DNA from: Anastrepha obliqua
Taxonomy: Eukaryota; Arthropoda; Insecta; Diptera; Tephritidae
DNA: 64,000 bases
Assembly (NCBI RefSeq): GCF_027943255.1
Contig: NC_072893.1
Coordinates: 61,784,001-61,848,000, forward strand
Reading direction: 5' to 3'
In this document: positions 11,509 through 21,480 of the stretch, one piece after another
How positions within the stretch are numbered: the first letter of the stretch is position 1
Layout: each line of letters opens with the position of its first letter
Position numbers and translations under genes: made by a program
The notes under the pieces: model-generated
What the model saw: the letters and a program-made list of their open reading frames with translations, nothing else
Told to the model about the DNA's origin: nothing
The model's database searches: none

Positions 11509-12210
11509 TTAGGTTATGAAAAGTGGCTGTCTTACTAAGTACCTACGCCAAATAGAGGCCACTTGTGATACCACCGGAACTATCCCATCCTTACTCATCC
11601 ATCCATCCATCCATCTCATGGACTTCATAAATCGGGTTAGCCTGGTTAATTTTATATATGCAACAGCCGCGATGCTGTCTAGAAGGGCGATTCTGAGCAA
11701 ATTCAACCTTCTTCTACACAGAGCCATGCACCCGGAGACTGTCTGTTTCTCTTCACTCATTCAATTGTTCATAACACTCCACTACTGTTTTCGCAGAGTG
11801 TTTCCTTGATTCAAGTGATTTCAGAGCTGCCTGACTATCGAAATATTTATATGTAGATATTTCTGACTCTAATTGCGTTTTTATTTAGTGCTATAAAACC
11901 ATCTTTAAACGCCAAAACTTCAGCTTAGAATGGCTATAGTATTCGAATAGACACCGCCTTGTACTTGGTTGTTGAGTTTAGATCCGTCGATATGTATACT
12001 GACTCCATTTTAATAAAATACTAAGCCATTTTCCCTGTCCTCTCTAAATGGAAATTTGATCGCATAACGTCTGTTAAGGTGTAAATCCACCGAGTCGTAA
12101 AAGTCGGTGGTAACCGTAATGCAAGCGAACAACCTGGGAATTACGTGAATGCCCCTTGTTATTCGTTTTTTGTAACTCGTAGCATACTTCTTCTCCATTA
12201 TTTTTATCTA
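11509..12210 (-). pseudogene. LINE RNase H region, decayed
   Basis: On the minus strand, broken frames give pieces of a LINE RNase H domain. There is IxxDGSKLNNQV-like sequence near 11950-12000 (first catalytic Asp with GSK), then ILSEVLAFKDGFIAL (second catalytic region), and then YFDSQAALKSLE near 11820-11850 (third region, DSQAA). Downstream at 11509-11760 is a further open piece without clear motifs, containing an imperfect (ATCC)n run at 11598-11616. Several frameshifts and stops; inactive. Confidence 0.6.
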
Positions 12211-13560
12211 AATTTTAAATTTAGCTTACAGAAAACATATGAAGCTGAATATTTTATCTGCTCACTCAAAGAAGTGGAATTGCCGGACTTGAAAATTTAG
12301 CTGGACGCATCATTTTAAAAATAGGGTTGCTAAAATTGGGTTTCACTGCACTCGAAGAAACGGATCAAATTATGTAGACATTTGTTAATTGCCTTTCAGA
12401 TGGAGGTCTTTGTAAGCCCAGTTAAAATTGTTTGCATGCCTTCGAGACTTTAAACTTGAAAATTTTGTTGAAGCTAATGGTGGTATGCTTATCATAAGGC
12501 CTGAAATCTAGCAAAAGCTGATGAAAAATTTAAAAGTAGATTTGGATACATATGTTATTAAATGATTTTAAGATTAAGAGTATGCTTTCGAAATCACTAA
12601 ATAAATAAAAAATAACAAAAACTGATGAACATTTTGATTCGGAAATTAATATATTTTATTATTATATTATAATTACAAGAAATTATTATTTTAATATTAT
12701 CGAAGTGCCAGGTCGTTCTAGAGCTGCGCCCAAAATTGAAAAGCGTATTCTTCTATCGAATGAGAACAGTTCTAAAGCATGCCACCTGCAGCCCGATGAT
12801 AAACTTATAGAACAACAGCAGATGGGAATTACTTTGGGCGTCGCATACTTTTTATCGTAGCTGTGTGGAGTGTAGTTAGATTTTCTATCTACCTTGAAGA
12901 GGATGAGATAATATTTTTTGTTCGGCGGGCTTAACTAGTACTAGATATCAGGGGTTGTTGTATAAATAATTGAGTAATGGGTAAACTCTGCAATACGTGA
13001 AAGTATTTTTCAACTTATTCTTTTTAGAAGAAACATGAAAAATTTGAAGAAACAAGGAGTGTATTAGTATTCACAGATGAGGTTGTGTGGAGAGGTAATC
13101 AATCACCTTATTTATCATAGTCATCTCCTTCATCATTTTATTTATTGCTTAAGTGCAGACAACTTTAAGTCCCTATACTTGATGTAGGTCGATCAGGGTA
13201 GCCAAGATTTGCTGGAGATGACTTCTAATTGAAATATCGAAGAAAAAAATAAAAGCAATATTTTAATTTGTCATTTTATCGTTAAACCCGCCTTGAGCTT
13301 GCAAAATAAAAAAATAAAAACCAAGACAGGAATACCACCTCAAACAAAAAAATAGATCAGTGGAGTGTCTCAATCTCTTAGAAAGATTGCATTTGAATGT
13401 CTCTAAAAGCAGCCTGAGACGTATTACTTTCTTTTATGCTGGGTTTGCTTAATCAAACTACGCCAGTTATGTTCACAAAAGAAGAACCTTAACTAAGTAA
13501 AGAAACATTCCTAATTTTGATCTGGACCTATTTTCAGGGCAGCATAGTCAATAAGATTCT
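12211..13560. other. No recognised gene; AT-rich
   Basis: Mostly AT-rich, non-coding-looking sequence. A stretch at 12710-12900 is less AT-rich and gives short frames, but I could not match it to a known domain. No repeat termini were seen. Confidence 0.5.
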
Positions 13561-13643
13561 GTTTCACCAAGATTCGAACCTACATTCTCTCTGTAAATTC
13601 CAAATGGTATTTACGCACCAACCAATTCGGCCATGCCGGCCTC
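13561..13643 (-). mobile_element. tRNA-derived SINE, head only
   Basis: The minus strand reads ggccgaattggttggtgcgt, the box-A side of the tRNA-like head, and then GGTTCGAATCTTGG, box B. The body shared by the full copies (for example 49.75 kb) is absent, so only the RNA polymerase III promoter-bearing head remains. Confidence 0.75.
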
Positions 13644-13849
13644 CTTTGAAGTAAAATCTACAAAAAATCAATTTAAAATAATGTTAAAATTTTGAAATCA
13701 TAATTTAAAATAAATCCCAAGTTTTTGGATAACGTTCAAATAGAAGGGCTTTCATTAGGCTATGTTATGATTCTCCATGACGTTTCGGAGATGTTCATTA
13801 AAGCACGATCTGCCATTTGTTTTTAAAGCATTAAGCAATTTTTATTTCA

Positions 13850-14310
13850 ACAAGGAAATATCTACGCCTCAACAACGTTTACAAGTCATTAAATTATATT
13901 TAAAAAAAAACTCCTTTCGGTTGAAAATTAAACCAATTGTATTTTTAGAAAATAATCCTTTCCGCTTATTTTCATCCAACTGCTTCCACAAATTTTTCAC
14001 TAACAATCATTACAATAACCAAGACTGCGGATTTTTATCAATAAGAAGATGATTACTTCCAAAATGTAGCTCTGTCAATGGAGAACGATATAGATCTATA
14101 ATCAATACAATCGATGACCAACTTTTTATGGTCGAAATTGGGAGAAGTCGATCTTAACTACATACATCTGGTTTCAGCTGGAAGGGCTACCTGTCACATA
14201 TCACATGAAACAACTGAATTGTTGTTCTAAAAGTTTGGCGATTTGATAATTAAAAAAAAATGTGAAAATGGGCGGCTTCAAAGAATTTGTGATTCAACAC
14301 TTTTCGTGAG
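13850..14310 (+). pseudogene. D,D41D transposase remnant
   Basis: An N-terminal helix-turn-helix-like block, STPQQRLQVIKLYLKKNS (about 13860-13915), is followed by a large gap. Then SVNGERYRSIIN (about 14065-14100) and a degenerate RATCHISHETTELL (14185-14225) correspond to the second catalytic motif. The order and wording match the D,D41D copies at 8.9 kb and 24.6 kb. It is heavily mutated and lacks a usable catalytic centre. Confidence 0.55.
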
Positions 14311-14359
14311 ATTATTTGTAGTCATTGGTCTATGGGAAAAATCAGCAAACTTCGTGCTA

Positions 14360-14600
14360 TAAAATCAATATTCATCTCATTATTCTGGGCGCCATATTCA
14401 GAAGCCTTCAGCTTCTTGAATTTGAAGTTGGCGTTCCCACTCGATGGCTTTGGAGTTGAAATCGCCAGCCGCAATTACCGATGCTCTGATTTCACCAGTC
14501 ATATCCTCAATGTCATCTAGTTTTTTTCAGAATTCTTCGATGCTATCGCTAGACGTTAGGCAGCAGCTTATTAGTGTGGTAGTGTAGTCTTTTTTTTTTT
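14360..14600 (-). pseudogene. LINE endonuclease (APE-type) fragment
   Basis: The minus strand encodes TTTLISCCLTSSDSIEEF, then DDIEDMTGEIRASVIAAGDF followed by NSKAIEWE. The A-G-D-F-N-(S)-K-A-I-E-W core is the conserved Asp/Asn block of the apurinic-type endonuclease that opens LINE ORF2 and nicks target DNA. One in-frame stop and a frameshift follow. The rest of the LINE is missing. Confidence 0.7.
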
Positions 14601-14950
14601 AAAGAGGGTACAACCTAAGATTGCTTAAGAGCCTATGTACCGATAAAAAAGTTGTTTGATTGATAACGATTTTAGTACACATAGCACAATATAACATAAG
14701 GATATATGATGTAGCATAACACAATAAAAGATATGCAATATATCATAACAGAACATAATATAACATAACATTTTGAATCATAATAGAACACAAAGAAAAC
14801 TAATGTGACGTATCATAACAATAACCAATAAATTGATGAATGACAACAGAATAAAAAAAAACCAAATTTAAAGCCCTAAATTTTAGGGCTTAAAGTTTCA
14901 ATCAGTCTAATGACACCTACGTACATTTGTGGTCTAACTTTAAGTCCCAG
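14590..14950. repeat. CATAA-rich dispersed repeat, copy 1
   Basis: Flanks read aagattgcttaagagcctat-gtacc, then acacatagcacaatataaca. A core of irregular aacataac/atcataac units (14690-14830) and a 3' flank, cacctacgtacatttgtgg, complete the unit. The same order of blocks recurs at 16.17-16.61 kb, so this is a dispersed repeat carrying an internal pentamer-like array, not a plain microsatellite. Confidence 0.65.
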
Positions 14951-15051
14951 CTTAGCCAAAATAAAGCTCAGACATAAAATAGCGTTTTCGTATATTTTTG
15001 ACGTGATAACGTCTTATAATTCGATTTAGCCGGCTGCACGCAAGAAAAAAT

Positions 15052-15120
15052 GTGTCGTTACCTTGCTCATTAGTGTTACCTTGCTCATTTGTCGTTACCT
15101 TGCTCATTGTCGTTACCTTG
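15052..15120. repeat. Short tandem repeat of gttaccttgctcatt
   Basis: Four consecutive units of gt(c)gttaccttgctcatt with small spacer changes; the last unit is partial. It abuts the first copy of the 15.1/15.6-kb duplication. Confidence 0.85.
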
Positions 15121-15775
15121 AATGAACTGCAAGCGAAAGCGCGGAACGAACAAAGCAAACGAACGGCAACGTTCGACATCTTGCTCTCTCCTACTTAAGT
15201 GAGCGTATATATGTATGTATATGCGCATATGTACATATATAAATTCACGTATTTGTATTTGCATATGCCTTCTTATTGATTATTACTAATTTGATTTACT
15301 TGAAGAATTTAAAATAAAACCAAGTTTGTTAATAATACCTGTTGTCTTAATGTTATTATTATTAATTTTTTTATTATACATATATGAAGGAAAAAATGTA
15401 AATGAAATATTTACCACATACCTTATAAGATATGTTGTATACTAATATATGTATATAAACATGCGTATACATATACAATTTCGCGCAATTTTCAAAAAGA
15501 ACAAATCTATATGTAAAGATGCATACAAGTCATATGGACATATCAAATATACGAATCTATTCCGTACGCAAGCAAATGTAAGCTAATGTGCTTGAACTGT
15601 AAGCGAGAGCGCGGAACGAACGACAAAGAGCACAATCGGTCCCCGCTTTCGGCAACGTTCGACATCTGGCTCTGTCCTACTTGAGTGAGCATATATATGT
15701 ATGTATATGTATGTATATGCGCATATATAGGTATATAAATTCACATACTTGTATTTGCATATGCCTTCTTCCTGT
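15118..15775 (+). repeat. Pair of direct repeats (15118-15278 and 15588-15775)
   Basis: Both copies contain gaactg-aagcga-agcgcgga, then ggcaacgttcgacatc, ctacttRagtgagc, a tatgtatg run, aaattcac, and tttgcatatgccttcttc. The second copy has an extra caaagagcacaatcggtcc segment. They are about 470 bp apart in the same orientation. They may be remnants of long terminal repeats or a segmental duplication; I see no LTR-element coding between them. Confidence 0.65.
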
Positions 15776-15779
15776 GTGC

Positions 15780-16025
15780 ATAATAATGAACCATTTCTCT
15801 GTTGGGAATAGGACGATGATAGAAAAAGTAGGAAATGAAAGGGAGTGTTTCGAGTGTAAAGTGTCTTGAAAAAGGCACATCGATGATGGTGCCTCTTAGT
15901 GTTGTTGACTTATTAACGTCTGATACACAATCGAAATTGAAGGTATCTTTCAGGAATTTGATAAATTTTTCGTCATTTTTCACGTTTGTGTAAATGTAAC
16001 TTGACCTATTCCATTGCAATTCCAT
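15780..16025 (-). pseudogene. Helentron-type endonuclease-like fragment
   Basis: The minus-strand frame contains NDEKFIKFLKDTFNFDCVSD, then NKSTTLRGTIIDVPFSR, and then PFISYFFYHRPI. The spacing N-F-K-(x)n-S-T-T-x-R-G-T-x-I-D-x-x-F and Y-F-x-Y-H-(R/K)-P-I resembles the endonuclease-like domain at the C-terminus of insect Helitron/Helentron helicase proteins. Upstream Rep/helicase sequence was not found. The frame ends in sequence overlapping the 15.6-kb repeat. The family assignment is from memory and not certain. Confidence 0.45.
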
Positions 16026-16164
16026 TTATCTCCTTCTCTATATCCATACAAAATATCTATCAAACAAATAAAATTAAAATTTTGTTTTGAAAATTGCAAC
16101 CATTCCATCAATATTTTCGTATGACGTTGTCACGTTAAACTATCGTCAGTAAACCGACTTTACA

Positions 16165-16610
16165 GACAACCTCTTTTTACGTGTCATTACAACTCGAGAT
16201 TGTTTAAGAACCGGTGTACAGCCAAAAATATTTTTTTTTAATGATAACTATTATAATATACATAGCACAACATAACAAAAAATAATGTAACATAACGGAA
16301 CATATCTTAACATAACAGAAAATAGTAGAATAACAAAACATAATTTAATACAATACAACATATAAATAGAAAAAGATTGTAACTTAGCATAACACACAAA
16401 AAAAAAAAAAAATAATGCAACATAGCATAACATAAATAATATAACATAAGGATAATTAACGTAACACAACATAACATAAAATGACTTCACATAATATTTT
16501 GAAACATAACACATCTTCAAAAACATAACTCTACATAATAAAACATAACATCAAAAAACGTAATGCACCTACAAACATGAGGCCCTATGTCCCATCTAGG
16601 AACATACTAT
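16165..16610. repeat. CATAA-rich dispersed repeat, copy 2
   Basis: Block order matches copy 1: gagattgtttaagaaccggt, then atacatagcacaacataac, a long core of cataac/cataat units (16265-16550), and gcacctacaaacatgaggc. It is longer than copy 1 because of more pentamer/hexamer units. The frame at 16251-16526 on the minus strand is repeat translation, not a gene. Confidence 0.65.
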
Positions 16611-17665
16611 AATAATAATAATACCCGATTTAAAAGAAAACGTGTTCGGATTCGTTCCCGTATGCCATTTGAATGATATTATATTCAACATTTAATTGTA
16701 TCGGTTCTCCTTCACATTGAGTAAAAAAATATTTGAGTTTTATCAAAATTAGTATGGTTTTAAATTATAAATAAACCAGTTCACACTTATTGAAAACCCC
16801 TTTGATTAGGTAGACCACTTGGCATAGAAGCGTTCAACTGTAATTATAGGTAGATAATTCAATTGCGTTACACTGTGCAGCGCTACATCGCAGGTGACGC
16901 TCGCATAGCAGCACAGTCAAATGAGAAACGTGAGCCAACAACATAACAAAATAGCGGCCACATAAACGAAACCACAAAAACGGCAATAATGCCAACAATG
17001 TTAGTAGAGACAGCAATGACAACGGCTGGAGCTATGGGGCGTGCGCGAAGAGCGCAAAGAGATGAGTAAGCACGCAGCCACTACCAGTTTTGCAACATTT
17101 TTTCTCCGAAAAGGTGAAATATTTCACTTAACGTGGCTGCTTCGTAATATGCAAATTTCTCGCAATTTACATGTATCACTTGGCTGACAGCGCGCACGCA
17201 TGCGCCATAGCAAGATAAAGGCAAAGCAAGTTAAATGAGCACATGCATATGTACACACACACATACATACTTGTATGCGCTAGTGGGAATACGAGTGCTG
17301 GTTAAGAGAGCGTTTGGTGCGTGAGCGCCAACCAGTTCATGACTAGGAAAGAAACCGGCAAACGATGATGATTGTTTTGATATTTCTTTTTTCGACTTTA
17401 CTTCGTTGGGGCTTTTGTTAAGTCACTGAAATATAACGGTACACGGAAAAACAAGTTTGTGATGTTTACTGGACTTTTTATTTGCGTTTTGGCTTTTGTT
17501 GTTATTTGCTTTTGTGTTATTTTTTGTTTGTTTTTGTATACCCATTATTGTGGTTTCTTACTGGCAAGCGGGATGAAATTTCGCTTTCATTTGCATGAAG
17601 GCCGCGCAGTAAAGTGAAGCGGGCAAGCTCTGCTCCGAGGTTCGTAGTTTACCCAGAGGCTTGCC
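16611..17665. other. Unique sequence, no recognised gene
   Basis: Non-repetitive DNA of mixed composition. On the minus strand parts resemble fly untranslated or intronic DNA. I see no coding similarity, no TIRs and no LINE tail. Confidence 0.5.
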
Positions 17666-18300
17666 TCACTCTTCTATTTCGTTGCATTGTGTGACTTTTA
17701 GTTGCAACATATAATCACGAACAGGTTTTGCCATCTTCACCGAAATATCCGCAGCATCCGCTGATGCTAGTTGAATCGTCGTTGAAGCTTGCAACATTGC
17801 AGTGATGATGCTTCATTTGTTTTGTGGCATTCAGGGCGGCTCTGAGTGTAATTATTTTTTCATTATTTTGTTATTTTATTAATAAACTTTGGCTGCGCTC
17901 TTTGCTCTGCACAGTTCTCTTACTTCGACAGGTTTCATATGCGGATCACTTTTGCTTTCGATTACTAGCCTGCGGCTTGGTTGCAGCTTTTGTGGTAACA
18001 CTCAACAGGATGTAGCAAGTGGAATGTTTTTGTATTTTGTATTCTTCTTATTGTTGGTGCCATTATGCAGTTTGGCATTTTCACCTGCAAACAATGTGTG
18101 TACATATGTATGCGTATGCAGTGGCGTGCCATCGGTAGCGCCTCCATTTGCCAATGTGGTTTGGTCAGCATATTTTGTTGTTATATCATCATCATCATTG
18201 TTTTGAAGTCCCTGCTACTGGCTTGTCGTTTTCATTAGTAATTTCATTTTGCGCTTGCGACACTGCACAATTTTCAAGTTGCTCTAACCATTGACCAGCT
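17666..18300 (-). other. Coding-like but disrupted sequence downstream of exon B
   Basis: On the minus strand, several consecutive short frames have protein-like composition. There is SQAQNEITNENDKPVAGTS near 18235-18185, a D-D-D-D-I-T-T-K-Y-A-D-Q frame from about 18180 to 17985 after a (GAT)n run, and an ATG frame of 43 codons at 17797-17666 (MLQASTTIQLASADAADISV at its start, CNEIEE at its end). Frameshifts and stops separate them. This may be exons with unseen introns, a decayed gene, or assembly indels. No domain is recognised. Confidence 0.3.
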
Positions 18301-18315
18301 TTTCGTTCGGCTCAC

Positions 18316-18430
18316 CCGCTTGTGGTTGATTTTGTTGCAATTGGTATTTTTGTTGCGGTTACTTTCGGTAGCTGGTTGCCGTTATGCGCTATGAATTTGC
18401 GCTTTTTGTTGTTAGGTGCTGCTACTTCAT
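18316..18430 (-). CDS. Candidate exon B of an unrecognised split gene
   Basis: On the minus strand this block follows a good splice acceptor (tattttcatttccag, ending at 18431). It encodes EVAAPNNKKRKFIAHNGNQL, then PKVTATKIPIATKSTTSG, and ends at a donor-like gtgagc at 18315-18310. Reading phase continues from exon A across the 55-nt intron. The product is Lys/Thr/Asn-rich, like a disordered nuclear-protein segment, with a basic KKRK. No family is recognised. If the gtgagc donor is not used, an in-frame TGA follows immediately, and the frame then stays open to a cluster of TGAs. Confidence 0.4.
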
Positions 18431-18485
18431 CTGGAAATGAAAATAGAGTTGACCACCACTGGAAGTTATTAAATTTTGTGGTTAC

Positions 18486-18699
18486 GACTCAGCTCAGCCA
18501 ACTTGGCTACGTGCGAGTGTAAGTATTGCTTCATCCAACGCTCTTGTAAACTTTTGTGCTGCCTCTGCATGTTTTCTCTGTCAACCTGCTTCTTTTGCGT
18601 ACCATTTTGCCAGGCTTCTTCCTGCGAGTCTCCTTCATGACTGTAGAGTTTGTCTATTTCCAGCAGCTGTGCAATATTTACCAAAACAGGCCGCAACGT
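18486..18699 (-). CDS. Candidate exon A of an unrecognised split gene
   Basis: Minus-strand open block with no ATG at its start, so an upstream exon or an acceptor is needed; gtaaatattgcacag just before CTGCTGG at about 18672 is a candidate. It encodes IAQLLEIDKLYSHEGDSQEE, then AWQNGTQKKQVDRENMQRQH, then KSLQERWMKQYLHSHVAKLA and ELS. It is charged and helix-prone, possibly coiled coil, with no transposon similarity. A gtaacc donor at 18485-18480 starts a 55-nt intron that keeps the frame into exon B. The function is unknown. Confidence 0.4.
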
Positions 18700-19562
18700 T
18701 CAACAGCAACCGGTCGGTCCACCACAACGCAACACCTTGGTATATTGCCTAAACATTGCCTGTCGAGTTTTTGTTATTGCTAGCGCGCTTCCTTTTTCGG
18801 TGAGTCTAGCCATGTGACTTAATATTTTCATAGTGTTGTTTTCTTCTAATTTTTATATTTCTTCTTCTTCTCTATTTTTTTATCATTTAATTTTTTTTTT
18901 TTTTTTTTTGACTTTGCAACTCTATTATTTTGTAGTGCGACAGCCTTTGCTTTGCTTGGGCCGGCATGCAAGAAAAACAGTTTTTGTTGTTGATATTGCA
19001 AAACCAGATTATGTTGTTGGTGACTCAGATTATTTCCAATAAAGTTGTTATATTTTCAAAGATTAATGCCAGACAGATTTGGGCATATTTGCTGAGCGAG
19101 CAGCGTTGCTATTATTTCTGCTACTGATTTGTGGAAGTAGCTTATTATGCGCCTCTGGTCTTTATTTATTTACGGTAGATTTTTTTCTATTGTGCAACAC
19201 TTTTCTTTTCAATATTTAGTCATTACGTTTGATTTGATGCCTTTTCCATACATCATTTTGTGTTTGGCCTGAAGTGCTTATTACGCTGTCAGTTGCTTAA
19301 GTTGATTTGTTGCTCATCTTTCTTAGTGAAGCAATATTAAATGTTATGAAATACTTCGATGATTAACTCTAACAATTTGACTCATGCGGCATAATAGTTA
19401 GATGAAGCATACGCACATAACTCAGCTTGAAATGTATGCAGAATTTCTCATTTAAATGCATCGCGCATGGGATTTTGTAAAAATCATTTCCTTGATTGTT
19501 TTGTGAGTACAACCTGCCATCTTTCAATCTGTTCACCTTCCCAATACTTGCATTGTCTTCCA
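18700..19562. other. Unique sequence, no recognised gene
   Basis: Mixed-composition DNA with a long T run (18891-18910). No recognisable coding or repeat features. It may belong to the flank of the candidate minus-strand gene. Confidence 0.45.
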
Positions 19563-20082
19563 GGTGGAAGTGCTGACAATAGCAGAGGCTTGCAAGATAC
19601 TAATTGCAAATTTCTCTGACTCAAACTTCTCTGAGCGAGCTTGGCAGGCTAAAAGAGACTGCAGATGAACAAAACTGATGTTCCCCGTCATGCCCGACCG
19701 AATGTCGCAGTTCCTCTTGTCACTAAGCAGAGGGGACTGTAGGCAGCTGATTGGACTGATGACAGGCCACTTTCTATGGGCAAAGCACATGGAAAAGGTG
19801 GGAATCTCAAACAATGCACTCTGCCCGGCATATGGAGAGGAGGATGAGACGGCGGAACACCTTCTGTGCGTATGCCCCGCCTTCGCTCGATTCGGTCTAG
19901 AGGTCTTTGGCACTGATGTTTTAAGAAGCGACCACTTTGGCTCCTTGGCACCACAACATCTACTCAGATTTCTTCGGGGGTCAGGTAGATTTAAAGAAAA
20001 TTAAAAGGGAATCCGAGTGCAGTACAACGGGCTTAATTGTGTCTGAGTGCTGTAATTGCTAGTCCGCCCGACAAAAAAAAAA
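19563..20082 (+). pseudogene. LINE RNase H / C-terminal fragment with poly(A)
   Basis: It starts with a piece of RNase H, VEVLTIAEACKIL (19563-19602). An internal deletion joins this to the C-terminal block AWQAKRDCR, FPVMPDRMSQFLLSL, TGHFLWAKHMEKVG (19756-19797) and CPAYGEEDETAEHLLCVCPA. The last is a knuckle of the form C-x2-(C)-x8-H-x4-C in which the second Cys is Tyr. The frame closes at 20004, and a poly(A) run at 20072-20082 may mark the 3' end. It is a close relative of bases 1-290. Confidence 0.75.
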
Positions 20083-20094
20083 ATATTGCAGACT

Positions 20095-20740
20095 TCTCTA
20101 TTAAGTGCAATATCGCTATGCTAGCCAAGCTCTTGGATTGCACTGGATTCAGTCACAGCAACCTCGAATGTGATGGAAAAAGCAGAAATATCCTTACCCC
20201 CTTGAGTGTAAGCCATAAAGTTTCCTTAATCTGGGCCACGGGGCATCGGAACCTTGAAGGAAACATTCGGTATTCAGACCACTCGGTGCAATCAAGAATG
20301 CAATTTCCTCAAAATTCTTCCGAATCGCGGATTGTAAGTTGAGAGATCAGACGACTTTTAAAATTAGCAGAACACTATGGCCCATCTACAACCTCAAACA
20401 AACGTCAATATTGACAAATATGAAACGAAGGGATGACTGTATACTCACGGCGGGCATCCTTCACAAGACACACTGTCACAGCTGTAAGCAACCAGAGAAG
20501 AAGGAAACGATTTTCCATTTTCTCTGTGAATGCCCTGCCTTAGGGAAGGAGAGAATGGACTACTTGGACTACTGTTTAGACGTCAACAACCTAACCTTCC
20601 GCACAGACTGGATATAGCAGTGGCTGCAGTGAAATAACCCTTAAAGGAGTTGGCAGCGAGGATGTGGCAATAAAATGTTGTGGAAGCACTAGTTGGACTC
20701 TGGATGAATCACCACTTTAACCAACCAACCAACAACCTGC
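20095..20740 (+). pseudogene. Second LINE 3' fragment with (AACC)n tail
   Basis: The late RNase H motif VSLIWATGHRNLEGN at about 20220-20265 (canonical W-V-P-G-H) is followed by the C-terminal frame to 20617. That frame has DDCILTAG and CKQPEKKETIFHFLCECPALG, a zinc-knuckle-like block. The 3' untranslated part contains gaggatgtggcaa and ends accaaccaaccaac (20722-20735). The same 3' end recurs at 50.34-50.62 kb, which defines the family tail as AACC repeats. Confidence 0.75.
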
Positions 20741-20809
20741 CGGAAAGTGTTGGCGCAATAGCTATTCAAGCATGGATTTTTAGAAAAATACCATTAAATG
20801 TAGCTTATG

Positions 20810-21480
20810 TAGTCTATGAGAGTTAACCACAATAACGCAAGGCACATATTGGTTGACGTATACCCGGTGGGATTCGTCGAAAGCTTCTGCTACCTCGGCT
20901 GCATCATCACGGCAGATGGAGGAGCAGATGAAGATGTCAACTGCAAGCTAAACAAAGCAAGGGCGGCATTCGGGTGAATGCATACAATATGGGGGAGTTC
21001 GAAAATCTCTAGATGCACTAAACTACAAATATTCGGCTCATGCGTGAGGCCCGTATTGTTGTACGGAAGCACAACATGGCTGGTCTGAAACACCATCACA
21101 CAGAGGCTATCCTTCATCAACAAATGCCTCCGCATCATCTGCAGAATATTCTGGCCAAACACAATCAGTAACGCCGCACTGTGGAGACTCACGAACGAGG
21201 AACTCATCCTTAGGCAAATCAATCGCAGAAAGTGGCGATGGATAGGTCATACATTGAGAAAACGACCAGATAGCATCACGCGAATGGCACTGGACTGGAA
21301 CCCGCAAGGGAGTAGAGGTCGCGGTTGACCAAAAAACACTTGGCGAAGGGCGATGCTGTGCGAACTAGCAAATACCGACATCTCATGGGGCGGTGAAAAA
21401 ACAACAGTATAGAACCGTGTACAATGGAAGAATCTTGCTGAGGCTCTGTGCTCCCAATCAGACCAATGAAGCATATAGAG
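20810..21480 (+). pseudogene. RTE-type LINE C-terminal fragment
   Basis: Broken plus-strand frames encode the region after the RTE reverse transcriptase: VESFCYLGCIITADGGADED, then LFGSCVRPVLLYGST-like sequence (20.99-21.07 kb), then FINKCLRIICRIFWPNTISN, LWRLTNEELILRQINRRKWR, WIGHTLRKRPDSITRMALDW, and RGRG. The GWIGHTLRK-type block is diagnostic for RTE. Stops and frameshifts are frequent. A second copy is at 59.3-60.2 kb. Confidence 0.8.

Noticed and set aside
12710..12900. Possible Tc1-like or other coding remnant
   Set aside because: Short frames lack any motif that can be tied to a family.
16251..16526. 91-codon minus-strand frame rich in Tyr, Cys and Val
   Set aside because: It is a translation of the CATAA-type repeat core.
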